A stretch of 64,000 nucleotides of DNA from Bradyrhizobium rifense (lineage in GTDB: Bacteria > Pseudomonadota > Alphaproteobacteria > Rhizobiales > Xanthobacteraceae): assembly GCF_008123425.1 (NCBI RefSeq), contig NZ_VSSS01000038.1, positions 159,264 to 223,263 of the forward strand. Direction: 5' to 3'. The position numbers and the translations under genes were made by a program. This document shows, one piece after another, positions 27,231 through 37,422 of the stretch (positions are counted from its first letter, which is position 1; every line of letters begins with the position of its first letter). Under the pieces are notes generated by a model that worked only from the letters and a program-made list of their open reading frames with translations, was not told the DNA's origin and searched no databases.

Positions 27231-27995
27231 CCGCACCGCAATATTCTTATGAGAGAGCCTTGCCATAAAAGGTGCGGCCGGCCGGGAGAGCGCGGGCTTC
27301 GCCGGCCGGTCCAGAGTGTGACCGTGCGTTCGTTTTCAATCCGATCGCGTCATTGCGATTGGGTACCCTTCGATCAGTATGGATGCCTGCGCGAAATCGC
27401 CACGAGGTGATGAAGGTATGCACCCATTGGTGCCGGCTTGTTGCGGAAGTTCCTTCGTCAATTTGATTTGAGGAGAGCGGCCTGGACGGCGGGTCTTATC
27501 AAGAGGCGAGGCACGCGAAGATGGTGGACACGTCATCCGCATTCTGGAGTGTGCGGCCAACCGTGCGAGCGCCGGTGCATCTTTCCTATCTCGCTCGCCT
27601 GGATCACGGTCGCTTCGGAATGTGCCTGCAGTCCGCCGAAGCCGCGGCTTTGAGCGCCATAAGCCAATCAACAGCCATACGGAATGGACATGCCGCCTTA
27701 ACGTGGGCTTTGACACGTAGATCGGAGCCTCATAAGGACATTCACTGTATCGCCGCTTGCGTGCATCGTCTCCAGGCTGCCGTTTTGAGTCGCAGAATGT
27801 TTGGATGGTGGAGCCCCAGAACCACGTCGCAGAGGAACATCTTGAAAGAGTTTGTCTGCTGATGAATCATTGGAAACTTTGTGCTTTCCAACTTCTCAGT
27901 GACGCGCCTTTTCGGCCTCCCTATTGACAGAGACCATTTGCTCTTCCAAGGGAAAGGCCATTTCCAGAGACATGCGCGGCCGGGTCAGATCGAAC
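27231..27995. other. Decayed stretch between bioA and panB
   Basis: About 760 bases that may include the worn 3' half of bioA. I recognise no protein motif in any frame. Confidence 0.45.
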
Positions 27996-28867
27996 ATGAG
28001 TCACATTTCGCAGCTGTCAGTTGAGCGCGTCACGATTCCAGTTCTGCAACGGTTCAAAGAGGAAAGGCGCGCCATCGTCATGACCACAGCTTATGATGCG
28101 GTCACGGCACGTATCGCCGATCCTGTGGTCGACGTCATTCTTGTTGGCGATAGCGTCGGCAACGTATGCCTTGGGTTTGATGACACTTTACCGGTCAGCA
28201 TGGCGATGATGAATCACCACCTGGAGGCGGTCGCGCGGACAAAGCCTCGGGCCATGCTTGTAGCTGACATGCCGTTTCTTAGCTTTCATCTCAGTACCGA
28301 CGACACGATACGCAACGCTGGAGGCTTCCTGCAGCGTGGCGCCGACGCCGTCAAGCTTGAGGGAGGGGGTAAACGTGTCGAGATGATCCGAGCCTTGGTG
28401 AATTGCGAAATTCCCGTGATGGGCCATCTTGGTCTCACGCCACAAAGCGTCAACGCAATGGGTGGCTTCAAGGTACAAGGTCGGAACGCGGACGATGCCC
28501 TACGTCTGCTTGATGATGCTACCAGCTACAGCAGGCGGGATGCTTTGCTGTTGTCCTCGAAGGTATTCCGGCTGAGCTCGCTGCACGAGCGACTGAATCT
28601 CTGACCATACCAACAATTGGGATCGGAGCGGGTCCAAGTTGCTCAGGCCAAGTTCTAGTGTTCCACGACGTGTTGGGGCTCTCAGGAAGCCGTTATCCAA
28701 AATTCGTGCGTGTCTATGTAGAGGGCGTTCAGCTGCTGCAGGAGGGCCTCTCGCGCTGGGCCGCTGATGTCCGTAGCGGAGAATTCCCTGCGGCGCAGGA
28801 GTCATATCGGATTCTGGACGGCTTGCGCGGGGCGATCGTAAACTGGACGCCCTCCAAGACAAGCTAG
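27996..28867 (+). pseudogene. panB: Ketopantoate hydroxymethyltransferase PanB, one frameshift
   Basis: PanB adds a hydroxymethyl group to 2-oxoisovalerate in pantothenate synthesis. From the ATG at 27996 the frame gives MSHISQLSVERVTIPVL, MTTAYDAVTARI, LVGDSVGNV (metal-binding aspartate), VKLEGG and GHLGLTPQSVN, all as in functional PanB. A single shift near 28528 then moves the rest (GCFAVVLEGIPAELAARA, IGIGAGPSCSGQVLVFHD) into another frame that ends at 28867. Both halves are well conserved, so this is either a very young pseudogene or one sequencing error. Together they would give about 290 residues. Confidence 0.85.
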
Positions 28868-29793
28868 TGCAATGTCCAACATGCGAACGAGCAAGTACGG
28901 TCGGGGAACTGCGTAGCGCCCCTGCAGAGGAGCGCCGGTCCGATAGCGAGGCGGGGCCCGCTGCGACGATAGGTTGCGCCGCACGATCGTCATCTCGCCC
29001 TGGCCGAAAGCTCGACAACGTCCGTTATCATCGTTAGTGAGCGCCTTCCGCGCACCCGCCCCAGTTGAGACCAAATAAGGATCTCGGCAGATAGTCTCGT
29101 GACTTCCCAAACGGTGAGAGGCTGTGCCGCCAAGCGGGTCGGATTCGTCTCTGCGCCAGATCCCGGGAGACTGTGCGGCTTTATTTGAGACCTCGTCGAA
29201 CCGGCGAACCCGCCAAGCCTCTGCACGCTTGCATTTTCGCGGCCTTGCAAAGTACGTATGCAGGCTGTTCTATCGTGCAGCCATTGTCGCATGCATTGGA
29301 CTAAAGGGTCCAACAACGCGCGGTCGTGCGCCGCATGGTCGTGAATCTAACTTCCGATCGAGATCGTCACGTTTCGAGATGGTGAGAAGCCGACAGGCTC
29401 GCGATGGGCAATCGGATCGCCTCATCAAGAACCGCTTGTTGGTTGCCGAAGGCCTGTTACTTCGGGCAGCTGCGGGTCTAGACGGAGATTCGAAAGACTG
29501 GGAGGTCTCGGGTTCAGTACGGCAGTCGAAGAACCATCTTGCTGAGTGTGAATGGATTGCGTTCGATCTGCGTCGAAAACGGCGGCTAGACGACTGGTAC
29601 CGCGACGCTAATCTCACGACACTCGACCGTATAGGATGGACGGCAATGGGCTGAGTTCGCCGGTGCCATACAATCCAAGCGCAATACAGGCTCGATGGGG
29701 TTGCTCTTATGCCGATCATCGCCTCGACGGCGGCACGCGGGCAACTCGATGCTATCGGCACCCTGCCGTACTCGAACGATCAAATGGATACAG
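28868..29793. other. Region without recognised gene
   Basis: A 176-residue frame on + (29124-29654) ends in a fairly protein-like part (RLIKNRLLVAEGLLLRAAAG and after), but I do not recognise it and its first half looks random. Otherwise nothing is visible. Confidence 0.35.
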
Positions 29794-30915
29794 CTAGTTC
29801 ATTGCAGGTTTGGCTTGCGGGAGACCTGAGCGTGGTGGCATTCCAAGGACGAGCTGAGACAGATATGGAACGCCTCGAACGATCGAGCGGATCGTTAGGG
29901 CGATCGCAATGATCGCGGCCCCGAGCAGACCCGCGATGATCACCCGGGTCGTGAGATCCCAAAGTTCTCCGAATTGTATGAAATCCATGAGACGGAACAC
30001 GGTACCCTGGACCAGGTAGAGCAGCAGCGTGGCCTGGCCCAATTCCACAGCGATAAAGCGGGCCATTCGGTTTAAATGGCCAAAGCGCCAGCATTGGAGC
30101 AGGAGTTCGATAGCGACTGCTGACGCAGCTGCAGAGCCAACAAACATCAGAAGCACGTTTTTAGTTGACCGAAAGTCGTGAATTACCCCAAGATTATTGT
30201 AGATATAGGTGCTCTTGCCCCAAGCTAGAAAGCATACGCAGGTCACTATTGAAAGAAATACGATCAGGACCGGCTTGTGATGTCGCAATGCACTCGTCCA
30301 TCGTTCTCTCGATTGAGCAAGCAAGAAGCCGAAGCAGAAGAACGGGTAAGTGAATCTGATCAGCGGTGATATGGAGAATGTCAGGGGCGCGAGCGCGACC
30401 AGTATGGCTGAGCCAGTTATGACCCACGATCGGCGGGTGAGCCTGGTAGAAATCTTGATGAGAAGGTAGGAAATAAACGTGGCCCAGATGAACCAATAGG
30501 TGCCGGCGAGATCGTCTACAAATTCCAAAAGTCCGCTCGTTAGGCTGGTCGTGCGCCCCAACGCCGCTAACTTAGCTGTCTCCATTATCACCCACCAAAA
30601 TAGCATCGGCAGCAAGAGCTGCTTCGCACGGTCGCTGGCGGCTCGAGTGAACGGCTTTTGAAGCAGCGAACGAGCAGAAAGATATCCGCTTATCGCCATA
30701 AAAAGTGGCATGTGAAACATATAGATCGATTTGTAGTACGGCGAATACCAAAACGCGTCGTCTCGGTAGATGACATACTGGATCAGGTGCCCAACAATCA
30801 CCAAAACAATGAGTGCACCTTTCGCGAAATCTAAACTGAGATCTCGATCGTATGCCTCTGTCCTGCGCGAACTGGGGACGTTCGTTCCAGTCACGGGTCG
30901 CAATCTATCAAACAT
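29794..30915 (-). CDS. nolL: NolL/NodX-type membrane O-acetyltransferase
   Basis: This 373-residue acyltransferase-3 family protein has about ten hydrophobic segments and the family start RDLSLDFAKGALIVLVIVGH (about residues 24-43), with the catalytic-type histidine at its end. FHMPLFMAISGYL follows, as in NodX and NolL. Such enzymes acetylate exported sugars at the inner membrane; NolL puts acetyl on the fucose of Nod factors. With nodZ, noeL and nolK in the same window a NolL role fits, and lupin-type bradyrhizobia are known to carry nodZ and nolL. A surface-polysaccharide acetyltransferase of the same family cannot be excluded. I saw no nod box upstream. Confidence 0.62.
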   Translation of the reverse strand: MFDRLRPVTGTNVPSSRRTEAYDRDLSLDFAKGALIVLVIVGHLIQYVIYRDDAFWYSPYYKSIYMFHMPLFMAISGYLSARSLLQKPFTRAASDRAKQLLLPMLFWWVIMETAKLAALGRTTSLTSGLLEFVDDLAGTYWFIWATFISYLLIKISTRLTRRSWVITGSAILVALAPLTFSISPLIRFTYPFFCFGFLLAQSRERWTSALRHHKPVLIVFLSIVTCVCFLAWGKSTYIYNNLGVIHDFRSTKNVLLMFVGSAAASAVAIELLLQCWRFGHLNRMARFIAVELGQATLLLYLVQGTVFRLMDFIQFGELWDLTTRVIIAGLLGAAIIAIALTIRSIVRGVPYLSQLVLGMPPRSGLPQAKPAMN

Positions 30916-31468
30916 CTAGATATCTGTTGTTGACGAGCCGGCGGCCCGTTGTCCGCTACTTCTGCCTCATTTTTGATCCAAACGAAAGGCGATGGCGGGA
31001 GTTTTTGGAAGAGGAATAGGCTCAGCTTATTAGGCCTTCCAAGAACTAGCTGTGGGCCGCGCATGTCTGAATGCCTCGGGGATCTTTGTGGGCAAAGACA
31101 CGATATCCAGTTTGAGACACGGCTGTAGCGGCGCGGGCGCGGCATACTACTTGCAGACGCGTTTGTGGGAGGAAGACTGTCACGCTCAGTCTCCCACTCG
31201 GCCCGACGCATCTCAGACCCGGCAGATGCGTCGGGCTTTGTCGGTTGGCCCAGCATAGTTGACACTTTGTCCGTCACTTTCGCTTGACGTCGAGGTGTTC
31301 ACGCCAATAGGGGCTTCTGATAGCTGAGACGCGAGCACCCCCAACATTGGCGTTTTGGCAGCGTGCTACGGGCGCACGCCGATAGCGGTGCTCTGCAGTT
31401 CTGGAGCAAAAGCCGAGGACCGACCTTTCTGATTGGGAGGCTTGTTCGGTTTCGTGTAACTGACGCCG
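30916..31468. other. Gap upstream of nolL-like gene
   Basis: No gene recognised. It contains the strong hairpin at 31201-31236 and, near 31370-31470 on the minus strand, possible out-of-frame continuation of the small gene at 31469. Confidence 0.4.
31201..31236 (-). terminator. Strong hairpin, terminator-like
   Basis: GCCCGACGCATCT (31201-31213) pairs perfectly with AGATGCGTCGGGC (31224-31236) around a 10-base loop. On + it is followed by TTTG rather than a full T-run. It lies downstream of the minus-strand gene pair ending at 31469, so termination of that unit is plausible. A related hairpin with the same CCCGACGCA core is at 36259-36293. Confidence 0.45.
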
Positions 31469-31741
31469 TCAACCACGCGTGCCTTGACGACTTTCGTCGC
31501 GCCATCTCTTAGTGCAGCTTGTGGCTTGGCGTGCATCCGCAAAGGCCTTAGTTGGATCGTACTCGCAGGATGATTGATAGCGAACCAGCTCGACCAGAGT
31601 CGCTCGCGATAGCGAGGTTTTATGGTCAAAGAGATGCTGCTCCCACTCAGTGTTGTGGACCAAGAAGGACAGCAGCCGTTCTTCGCGCATCAGCCGACTC
31701 GGCGGATCACAGACAGCATTGGCCTTGAGCGTCACCTCCAT
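31469..31741 (-). CDS. Unrecognised small protein downstream of the aminotransferase
   Basis: The 90-residue product starts MEVTLKANAVCDPPSRLMRE and continues with ERLLSFLVHNTEWEQHLFDH, a natural-looking amphipathic composition. The frame is open upstream to 31978, overlapping the end of the aminotransferase gene, so the true start could be earlier. The last residues (ATSCTKRWRDESRQGTRG) look out of frame, because another frame beyond 31500 also has protein-like content (DGATKVVKARVVDGVSYTKP). It may be a frameshifted gene of about 120 residues. I do not recognise the family. Confidence 0.35.
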   Translation of the reverse strand: MEVTLKANAVCDPPSRLMREERLLSFLVHNTEWEQHLFDHKTSLSRATLVELVRYQSSCEYDPTKAFADARQATSCTKRWRDESRQGTRG

Positions 31742-31848
31742 AATCACGGCTTCAGAATTCCTGAACGTTTCGGCGGCAAGAAGGGACTCGCGCCAGTGAC
31801 TTGTGCGGCGATGCTGTCGTGCAACAGTTTCTCTCGTGTGCCTACAAA

Positions 31849-33129
31849 TTAGCTTCCTCGGGCTGAATTCAACGTTTCGGTCAACGACTCCTCGAATATG
31901 TCTAGGCCTTGTCCCAACGTGTCCTGGTCGATCGTAAGTGCGGGCAAGAACTTCACAACCTGATCCGTCGGTCCGCATCGCTCGATAATCAAGCCCTTCG
32001 CAAACGCTTTACGTGACGTCGCCTCTGCGATCTCTGTCGTTTTGCAATCGAAGCCGCATACCATGCCCCGTCCACGAACAGCAAACTTGTTTCCGTGCTG
32101 ATGCGCGATAGCATCGAGTCGACGCCGCATAAGTGCGCCCATGCGTTGGACCTGGTGCGAGAACGTTTGGTTACGCCAATACAGGGTCAAGGCCGCTTTG
32201 CCAGAAACGAGTGCAAGATTGTTTCCTCGAAAGGTTCCCGTGTGCTCGCCTGGTTCCCATGCGTCGAGCGCTTCTTTGATCAAGAGCATCGACAACGGCA
32301 AGCCGTACCCGCTCAGCGATTTCGACATCACAACAATGTCTGGCGATAAAGCAGCGAACTCGAAACTGAAGAACTCGCCTGTACGACCACAGCCCATTTG
32401 GATATCGTCAACTATGAAAATAGCTCCGACCTCTTTTGCCAAAGCCTGAATTGACTGCAACCATTCCTTACCGGCGACGTTGATGCCTCCCTCTCCTTGC
32501 ACGGTTTCGACGAGAATGGCGGCTGGAAGATCAATACCACTGCTCTCGTCCATTAATACCTTTCGCAGGTAATCCGCCGCGGAACCAAGATACCCATCAT
32601 ACGGCATGAAAGTTGTGCCAGTTAAGGGAATGCTGCTGGCTTTGCGGTAAAAGCGGTTACCGCTCGCAGCTATGGCTCCCAAGCTTTGGCCGTGATATCC
32701 ATTTGTGAAAGAAATGACGTTGTGACGTCCTGTGATCTTACGCGAGAGCTTTAGAGCCGCTTCAACCGCGTTAGCTCCCGTAGGCCCCGTAAATTGAAAG
32801 CGGTAGGAAAGATTCCGTTCACGAAGGATGACAGAGCAAAAGGTCTCCATGAATTCGACCTTTGCTGGAGTGGCCATGTCCAAGCCGTGGACGACGCCGT
32901 CCGACTCCAGGTACTCGCTGATTGCTGCTTTGATCTCCTGATTGTTGTGGCCATAGTTTAGCGCTCCAGCGCCGGACAGAAAGTCAATGACCTTTCGGCC
33001 ACCCTCTGTGAACATAATCGAGCCGCGCGCCCGACTGAAGACAGCAGGAAAGCAACGTGAGTACGACCGCACGTTGGACTCTAGCGTTTCGACGGTCTTC
33101 ATTCTGCACTGCCCGTGTATTCCAACCAT
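31849..33129 (-). CDS. Diaminobutyrate--2-oxoglutarate aminotransferase (EctB-like)
   Basis: This 426-residue class III PLP aminotransferase resembles EctB-type enzymes, which interconvert aspartate semialdehyde and 2,4-diaminobutyrate. Landmarks are FLSGAGALNYGHNN, VQGEGGINVAG, the PLP-binding IVDDIQMGCGRTG and the lysine in VMSKSLSGYGLP, followed by HTGTFRGNNLA. GAGGAGA 7-13 bases before the ATG at 33129 favours that start over the ATG at 33102, where homology begins. No ectA or ectC is nearby, so ectoine synthesis is unlikely. Diaminobutyrate also serves in siderophores and other amino-acid products. Remnants of diaminopropionate ammonia-lyase elsewhere in the window suggest diamino-acid metabolism was once present. 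Confidence 0.85.
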   Translation of the reverse strand: MVGIHGQCRMKTVETLESNVRSYSRCFPAVFSRARGSIMFTEGGRKVIDFLSGAGALNYGHNNQEIKAAISEYLESDGVVHGLDMATPAKVEFMETFCSVILRERNLSYRFQFTGPTGANAVEAALKLSRKITGRHNVISFTNGYHGQSLGAIAASGNRFYRKASSIPLTGTTFMPYDGYLGSAADYLRKVLMDESSGIDLPAAILVETVQGEGGINVAGKEWLQSIQALAKEVGAIFIVDDIQMGCGRTGEFFSFEFAALSPDIVVMSKSLSGYGLPLSMLLIKEALDAWEPGEHTGTFRGNNLALVSGKAALTLYWRNQTFSHQVQRMGALMRRRLDAIAHQHGNKFAVRGRGMVCGFDCKTTEIAEATSRKAFAKGLIIERCGPTDQVVKFLPALTIDQDTLGQGLDIFEESLTETLNSARGS

Positions 33130-34088
33130 GTGGTCGTCTCCTCGACAAGAAAATCCGCCCGACGAATAAGCGCGCGGCCAACATCTGCAAGATAGGCAAA
33201 CGGTGAACGCGCGGTCCGCGCCTCTCGACGTCCTTGTTGCGCGCAGCGCGTCTGAAAATCAGCTCCAGCGATTTACCTGAGAACCATGCGGAACAAAGCT
33301 ACTATGTCTAGTAGTGTTGTCCACATTTAGCGAACGCCACTGGCTAAAGTCGTCTTTCGCGGACAGGCTTGCTTAGCCGCGCGCAAAGAAGTTGCGCATG
33401 CCGTGCGGTTAGCTTGCGTTACGACAAATTCTGTAAAGGAGAAAGAATGGAATAAATTTCATCGTGACCCAGAAGGGTCCGATGCGCGCCCGTCGGTAGC
33501 AAAGGCATGGCTTGAGATCACATGACCGGCGGCATTGGAATAGTATTGCCGCTGCGACGGATGCGTAAGATTCGGGTGCTTCGGCCCGCCGAAGGACGCT
33601 GGGATCCAACGGACGGATCTCACGGTGCAAACTGTGGATCGTTCGGAAGTCCAACGTGGCCTGCAGCCTTTTGTGACTGCGGCGATCGTCTTGAAAGGAT
33701 GCATGATTGGCCGTGATCGGCGCGTCATGCTCCCCCACACTCCGGCGCCGGACTTCGCTGGAGCACTCGCAAAAGTGTCGGGTGAACCCTTTTCGGCGAG
33801 GTCCTGCCTGGCAAGCCGCTGCTGTGGTACTTTCGACCTAAGCTCAGCATCGCTGTTGGTGCGCACCTTTGTTAGGTCGCCTCGTCTGATTACGCGATCA
33901 TGTCAGAGGCGTTTTTGTCAGGAGCCCCACGCTGCGAGTGCTTCGATGAGATGCCGAAAGCACAACAACAGCGACAGGAATGCGGCAAGACGGAAAGGCG
34001 ATGGTCGCCACCAGCACGAGGTAAGGACTGGCAGCGGCACATTGGGCGCCGCGCGGGCGCGGCGTGGTCCAGACTGCCTCCCCATCTT
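33130..34088. other. Region without recognised gene
   Basis: About 960 bases. Frames on both strands between 33.4 and 33.9 kb are open but show no motif, ribosome site or family resemblance. Confidence 0.4.
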
Positions 34089-34478
34089 TCACGCATCCGT
34101 TCCGCCACGATGCTCGCGCAGCGCATCATCGAGGCAGGCTATCAACTCAAGACCGGCAAAGGGTTTGGCGAGAAAGCCAATTACGCCGACGCTCAACGCG
34201 CGGGCTCGCGTGCGATCATCCGCGAAGGCAGTAATCAAGATGAATGGCGCAGCGTGACCCTGGGCCCGCATCTGTTCCAAAAGTTCAAAGCCGCTCATGG
34301 TGGGCATCTGCACGTCTGCAATGACACAGGACGTGTCATTCAATTGAGACGACCGCAAGAAGTCCTCAGCCGATGCAAACGTATGAACGATGTGGCCCTG
34401 CGATTTCAGAAGGTTGTTCAGTGCGGCACGAATCGAAGGATCGTCGTCGACAACGGAAACAGTTGAATACCTGGACAA
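34089..34478 (-). CDS. Single-domain response regulator (FixJ-type receiver)
   Basis: The 129-residue product is a complete receiver domain: DDD acid pocket at 11-13, phospho-acceptor D55 in VIADVQMP, T/A switch in LITAF and the conserved lysine in FLAKPF. No output domain follows, unlike FixJ or NodW; it ends shortly after the last helix. It may act as a phosphate sink or connector for the nearby large histidine kinase. It lies 90 bases downstream of the NodW-like gene on the same strand and is probably co-transcribed. Loss of a C-terminal helix-turn-helix by truncation is possible, but the end is neat. Confidence 0.85.
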   Translation of the reverse strand: MSRYSTVSVVDDDPSIRAALNNLLKSQGHIVHTFASAEDFLRSSQLNDTSCVIADVQMPTMSGFELLEQMRAQGHAAPFILITAFADDRTRARALSVGVIGFLAKPFAGLELIACLDDALREHRGGTDA

Positions 34479-34568
34479 GACAACCCGTTCTAGTTGGGCG
34501 AAGGCGGTGGCAGAAGCATGACGGCCAACTGAAGGGTGCGCGTGTTCGATGAAATTGTAAAATCATAC

Positions 34569-35252
34569 TTAGGTTTGTACCCTGGAACGGTCGGTCCCAA
34601 TTCCCAGCCTCTCACTCATCCTGATCAAATCGGCTAGCGATCGAGCGCCCATCTTCTTCATCATGTGCCCGCGATAGATTTTTACTGTAATCTCGGCGAG
34701 CCCGAGTTCCGCGGCTACCTGTTTGTTCAATAGGCCAGCGGCGACCAGTTTCAAGACATCCTGCTCTCGTGGACTTAGGGCCTCAAACAAGGACTGCAGC
34801 CTCCCGACCACCTTGTCTACACCCCGCCTCTTCCGATCCTGTTCGATAGCTGCGACTACGCCATCGAGCAGTTCCTGATCGCGAAACGGCTTGCTGAGAA
34901 AATCGATTGCTCCACGCTTCATGGCTTTGACGGTCATCGGAATATCGCCATGAGCGGTGATGAAAATGATGGGAATGTGAATCTTCAGTTTGGCTAACTC
35001 ACTCTGGAGCTCAAGCCCGCTCGATCCTGGCAGCCTGATGTCAAGCACGAGGCAGCTAGGAACATCAGGAAGCTCGCTCTGGAGCAGTTCCTGGGCCGAT
35101 CCGTAAGCAACGACATCTAGACCGATCGAACGAAATAGGTTGACCAGCGATTCCCGCATTGAGAGGTCATCGTCGACGACGAGGACGCTCGGCCTCACCT
35201 CCGGCCCTTCGACATTTGCGGCTTCCTTCCGCGGTTCAGAGCGCTTGGTCAC
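34569..35252 (-). CDS. NodW/NwsB-like LuxR-type response regulator
   Basis: This 227-residue regulator has a receiver domain (about 22-140; phospho-acceptor D71 in LVLDIRLPG, K121 in FLSKPF) and a LuxR-type helix-turn-helix (about 158-215, beginning LSPREQDVLKLVAAG). The helix NKQVAAELGLAEITVKIYRG and the C-terminal MGARSLADLIRMSE closely resemble NodW and NwsB of B. japonicum. Those proteins activate nod genes in response to isoflavones through the NodV or NwsA kinase. No NodV lies directly next to it. The kinase at 37.4-43.0 kb is the nearest candidate partner. The first 20 residues are an uncommon extension. Confidence 0.82.
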   Translation of the reverse strand: MTKRSEPRKEAANVEGPEVRPSVLVVDDDLSMRESLVNLFRSIGLDVVAYGSAQELLQSELPDVPSCLVLDIRLPGSSGLELQSELAKLKIHIPIIFITAHGDIPMTVKAMKRGAIDFLSKPFRDQELLDGVVAAIEQDRKRRGVDKVVGRLQSLFEALSPREQDVLKLVAAGLLNKQVAAELGLAEITVKIYRGHMMKKMGARSLADLIRMSERLGIGTDRSRVQT

Positions 35253-35574
35253 GATAAGAGCCTCACTTGTACGATTTACAGTAGAAATATCGTGTCACAA
35301 CGACCTTTGATTGAGACATGCAGCCTTTCGCGTAGGCTAATCTTTGAGATTTTCCAGGTGCGTGACTGGTTAGCCATTCGCACCAGCGTTGCCCATTACA
35401 GGAAAGTCTAGCAAAAACCGCTCGAGTGGTCGAGAACTGCCTTTCGCGTCTCTCCGCCGTCGCGTTGGACCAGCCTGCGGCATCGATCAAATCAATGAAC
35501 AGCCGGTCGAGAAGCACCGAATCCAGGACTTGCAGCGCTCGCTGCAGCGAACGACTCATTTTGCGGCTGAAGGA

Positions 35575-35820
35575 TCAGAATGCCCGGCGCTTTGGTAGTT
35601 GAACGTGGGGGCGCGAGCTGAGCGAATTGGCGCGATTGTGCCTGTGCATGCGCCGATCCCGCCGGCGTTGCGATCGGCAACTGGCGTAGACGATCGCACC
35701 CGCACTAAGGAAAATGGAAACCAGAACGAGCAGCAGCGGCATCAGCACATGAACTCTTTTTTCCGTCGTCAGAGCGCCCGTGAGTTGCGTCTTTGCGAGG
35801 TCGGGGAAAGCATCTTGCAT
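35575..35820 (-). CDS. Possible small membrane protein (81 aa)
   Basis: The product begins MQDAFPDLAKTQLTGALTTE, has one clear hydrophobic segment (about residues 28-47, LMPLLLVLVSIFLSAGAIVY) and a very basic tail. No family is recognised and no strong ribosome site is visible. The upstream 30 bases contain the motif shared with 17270-17301. It may equally be a chance frame. Confidence 0.25.
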   Translation of the reverse strand: MQDAFPDLAKTQLTGALTTEKRVHVLMPLLLVLVSIFLSAGAIVYASCRSQRRRDRRMHRHNRANSLSSRPHVQLPKRRAF

Positions 35821-36258
35821 CGACTTCGTACAACCTGACGCAAGGTGCGATTCAAGTCCTTTCCGTCATCATGTTTGTAGGAAATATGCTCGAACTCGAG
35901 CTGCTGCAGGGACGCTCACGTTTGTTCGTCTCGTTGCTTCCTTTACCAGGCTCGCCCCCAAGATCAGGCGGCGTAATCTGAATGGAGAGGCGGGATACAC
36001 TCCATTCGGTGTCCGGCTGTGGACCAGTGCGGCAAAAGGCAGCATTTGCTCTGCTGCATCAGCCAAACAACCGCTGATCCCAGCGAAGAATCATTCTCCT
36101 AAGAACTGGCGGACATCAGAGTTCCGTGTCGGGCAGCCTGGAGATCGGCTCTTTGACCTACATAGGACCGACAAAACCCGGCCCGAGCGGTCAACCTGAA
36201 GCTATTGTCAGACCTACCAACAGCTCATCGATCCGCTAGGCGGGGTCATTAAAGGCGG

Positions 36259-36293
36259 CCCGACGCACTCCGTCGAGCAGAAAGTGCGTCGGG
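36259..36293. repeat. Hairpin related to the one at 31201
   Basis: CCCGACGCACT (36259-36269) pairs perfectly with AGTGCGTCGGG (36283-36293), loop 13 bases. It shares the CCCGACGCA core with the hairpin at 31201-31236. There is no neighbouring gene end that it clearly terminates. Confidence 0.4.
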
Positions 36294-37422
36294 TTCGCCC
36301 CACATCGCCAGTACATCCGTGGTGATGTTGCCACCAATGAAGCAACCAGCGTGGCAAAACTGAGGCTCGCTCACCAACGTAGAGTAGGTCGTGACTTCCT
36401 GCGAATTCGTACCGGTCGGGAAGGGCTTGAACCGTTCGTAGCATCACGTTGTACGATGCCGGTGTAGATCTATCGAACTGGCAAACTCCGATCCGGCACA
36501 GTTCTGGTTGGCAAAGACTTGGATAAATGTTGTCACAGTGCGCGTGGCGAGAAGAAGACGTTCCGCTGTTCTTCATTTAATTGCCTTTTCCTTCACCGGT
36601 TTTGGGGTAGCTTACGCCTCGCTTGAACAGCGGTTTAACCAGCATGAACTTTCTCAGATCTATCGAAATCGCCTGGCCGGCAATCGCCCTCCTGAGAACC
36701 GAAGCGAGCGGCATTCCGATCGGTGAGAGCCTGTACGGACGCTTTGTGAGCATCAGGAGTGCCTTTGTCGCGGATCAGTTGCTCGAGCAATGGGAGCGGG
36801 AATGAAGAGGATAGTTTTGGCGCGGTTTCGTTCACAGTGACTTGCAGATCTGCCCTTGATGCTGTGGTTCGGAGTCGATGACTGCGTGGCGCCTTCCAAC
36901 GACGGAGCCAGGAGTGAATGTCGATCTCGAAAGCAGCACCGCGCATGTCGGCGGATTTCTAGCCTGAGCGCTGTTGCGGCGCTCAGGCCGATGCAGCCGT
37001 CAGAAGCCGGCGTCCAATGGCCTCGCGCGTTGCGCCGATCATGGGCAAAACCGTCAGCGTTCACATGTCATTGCCTGCTTGAGCGGTAGCAGCGACCTGG
37101 GGCCCTGCTGCAGGTCGGGCAGTGCGCCGCTGGCGGTCGGGTAACGGCTACGAGCCGTTCCATAAAAAGGGAAACTCGCCTCTACACCGCGCCAGTCGGG
37201 AGCGCCCGCCGCCGATGCTGTGCAGGCCCGGCCTGCGCGCCGGATTGGGCTGGATTGACACGATCGGGCTGCCAGGTATTGGGGGGTGTAAGTTGCATCT
37301 TGTGTGCAGCGGTCCAGTCTTTGGCGGCCTTGATCGGTACTCGCGCCCTTTGCGAAGTCCCTTCACAAGCTCGCCCCATATGTGTCAGATTTTGGCTCAA
37401 TCCTTATTGACTGGGCGGGCAA

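Larger units (their letters stand above)
35253..37422. other. Long gene-poor stretch upstream of the giant kinase
   Basis: About 2.2 kb. It holds one small membrane-type frame (35575-35820), a hairpin (36259-36293) and the recurrence of a motif seen at 17270, and otherwise only unrecognised short frames. No promoter for the kinase is evident. Confidence 0.4.

Noticed and set aside
30970..31000. ATCCAAAC followed by GAT, resembling part of a nod box near the nolL-like gene
   Set aside because: Only the ATCNAAAC half fits, the spacing of the ATC/GAT pairs is wrong, and it points away from the gene.
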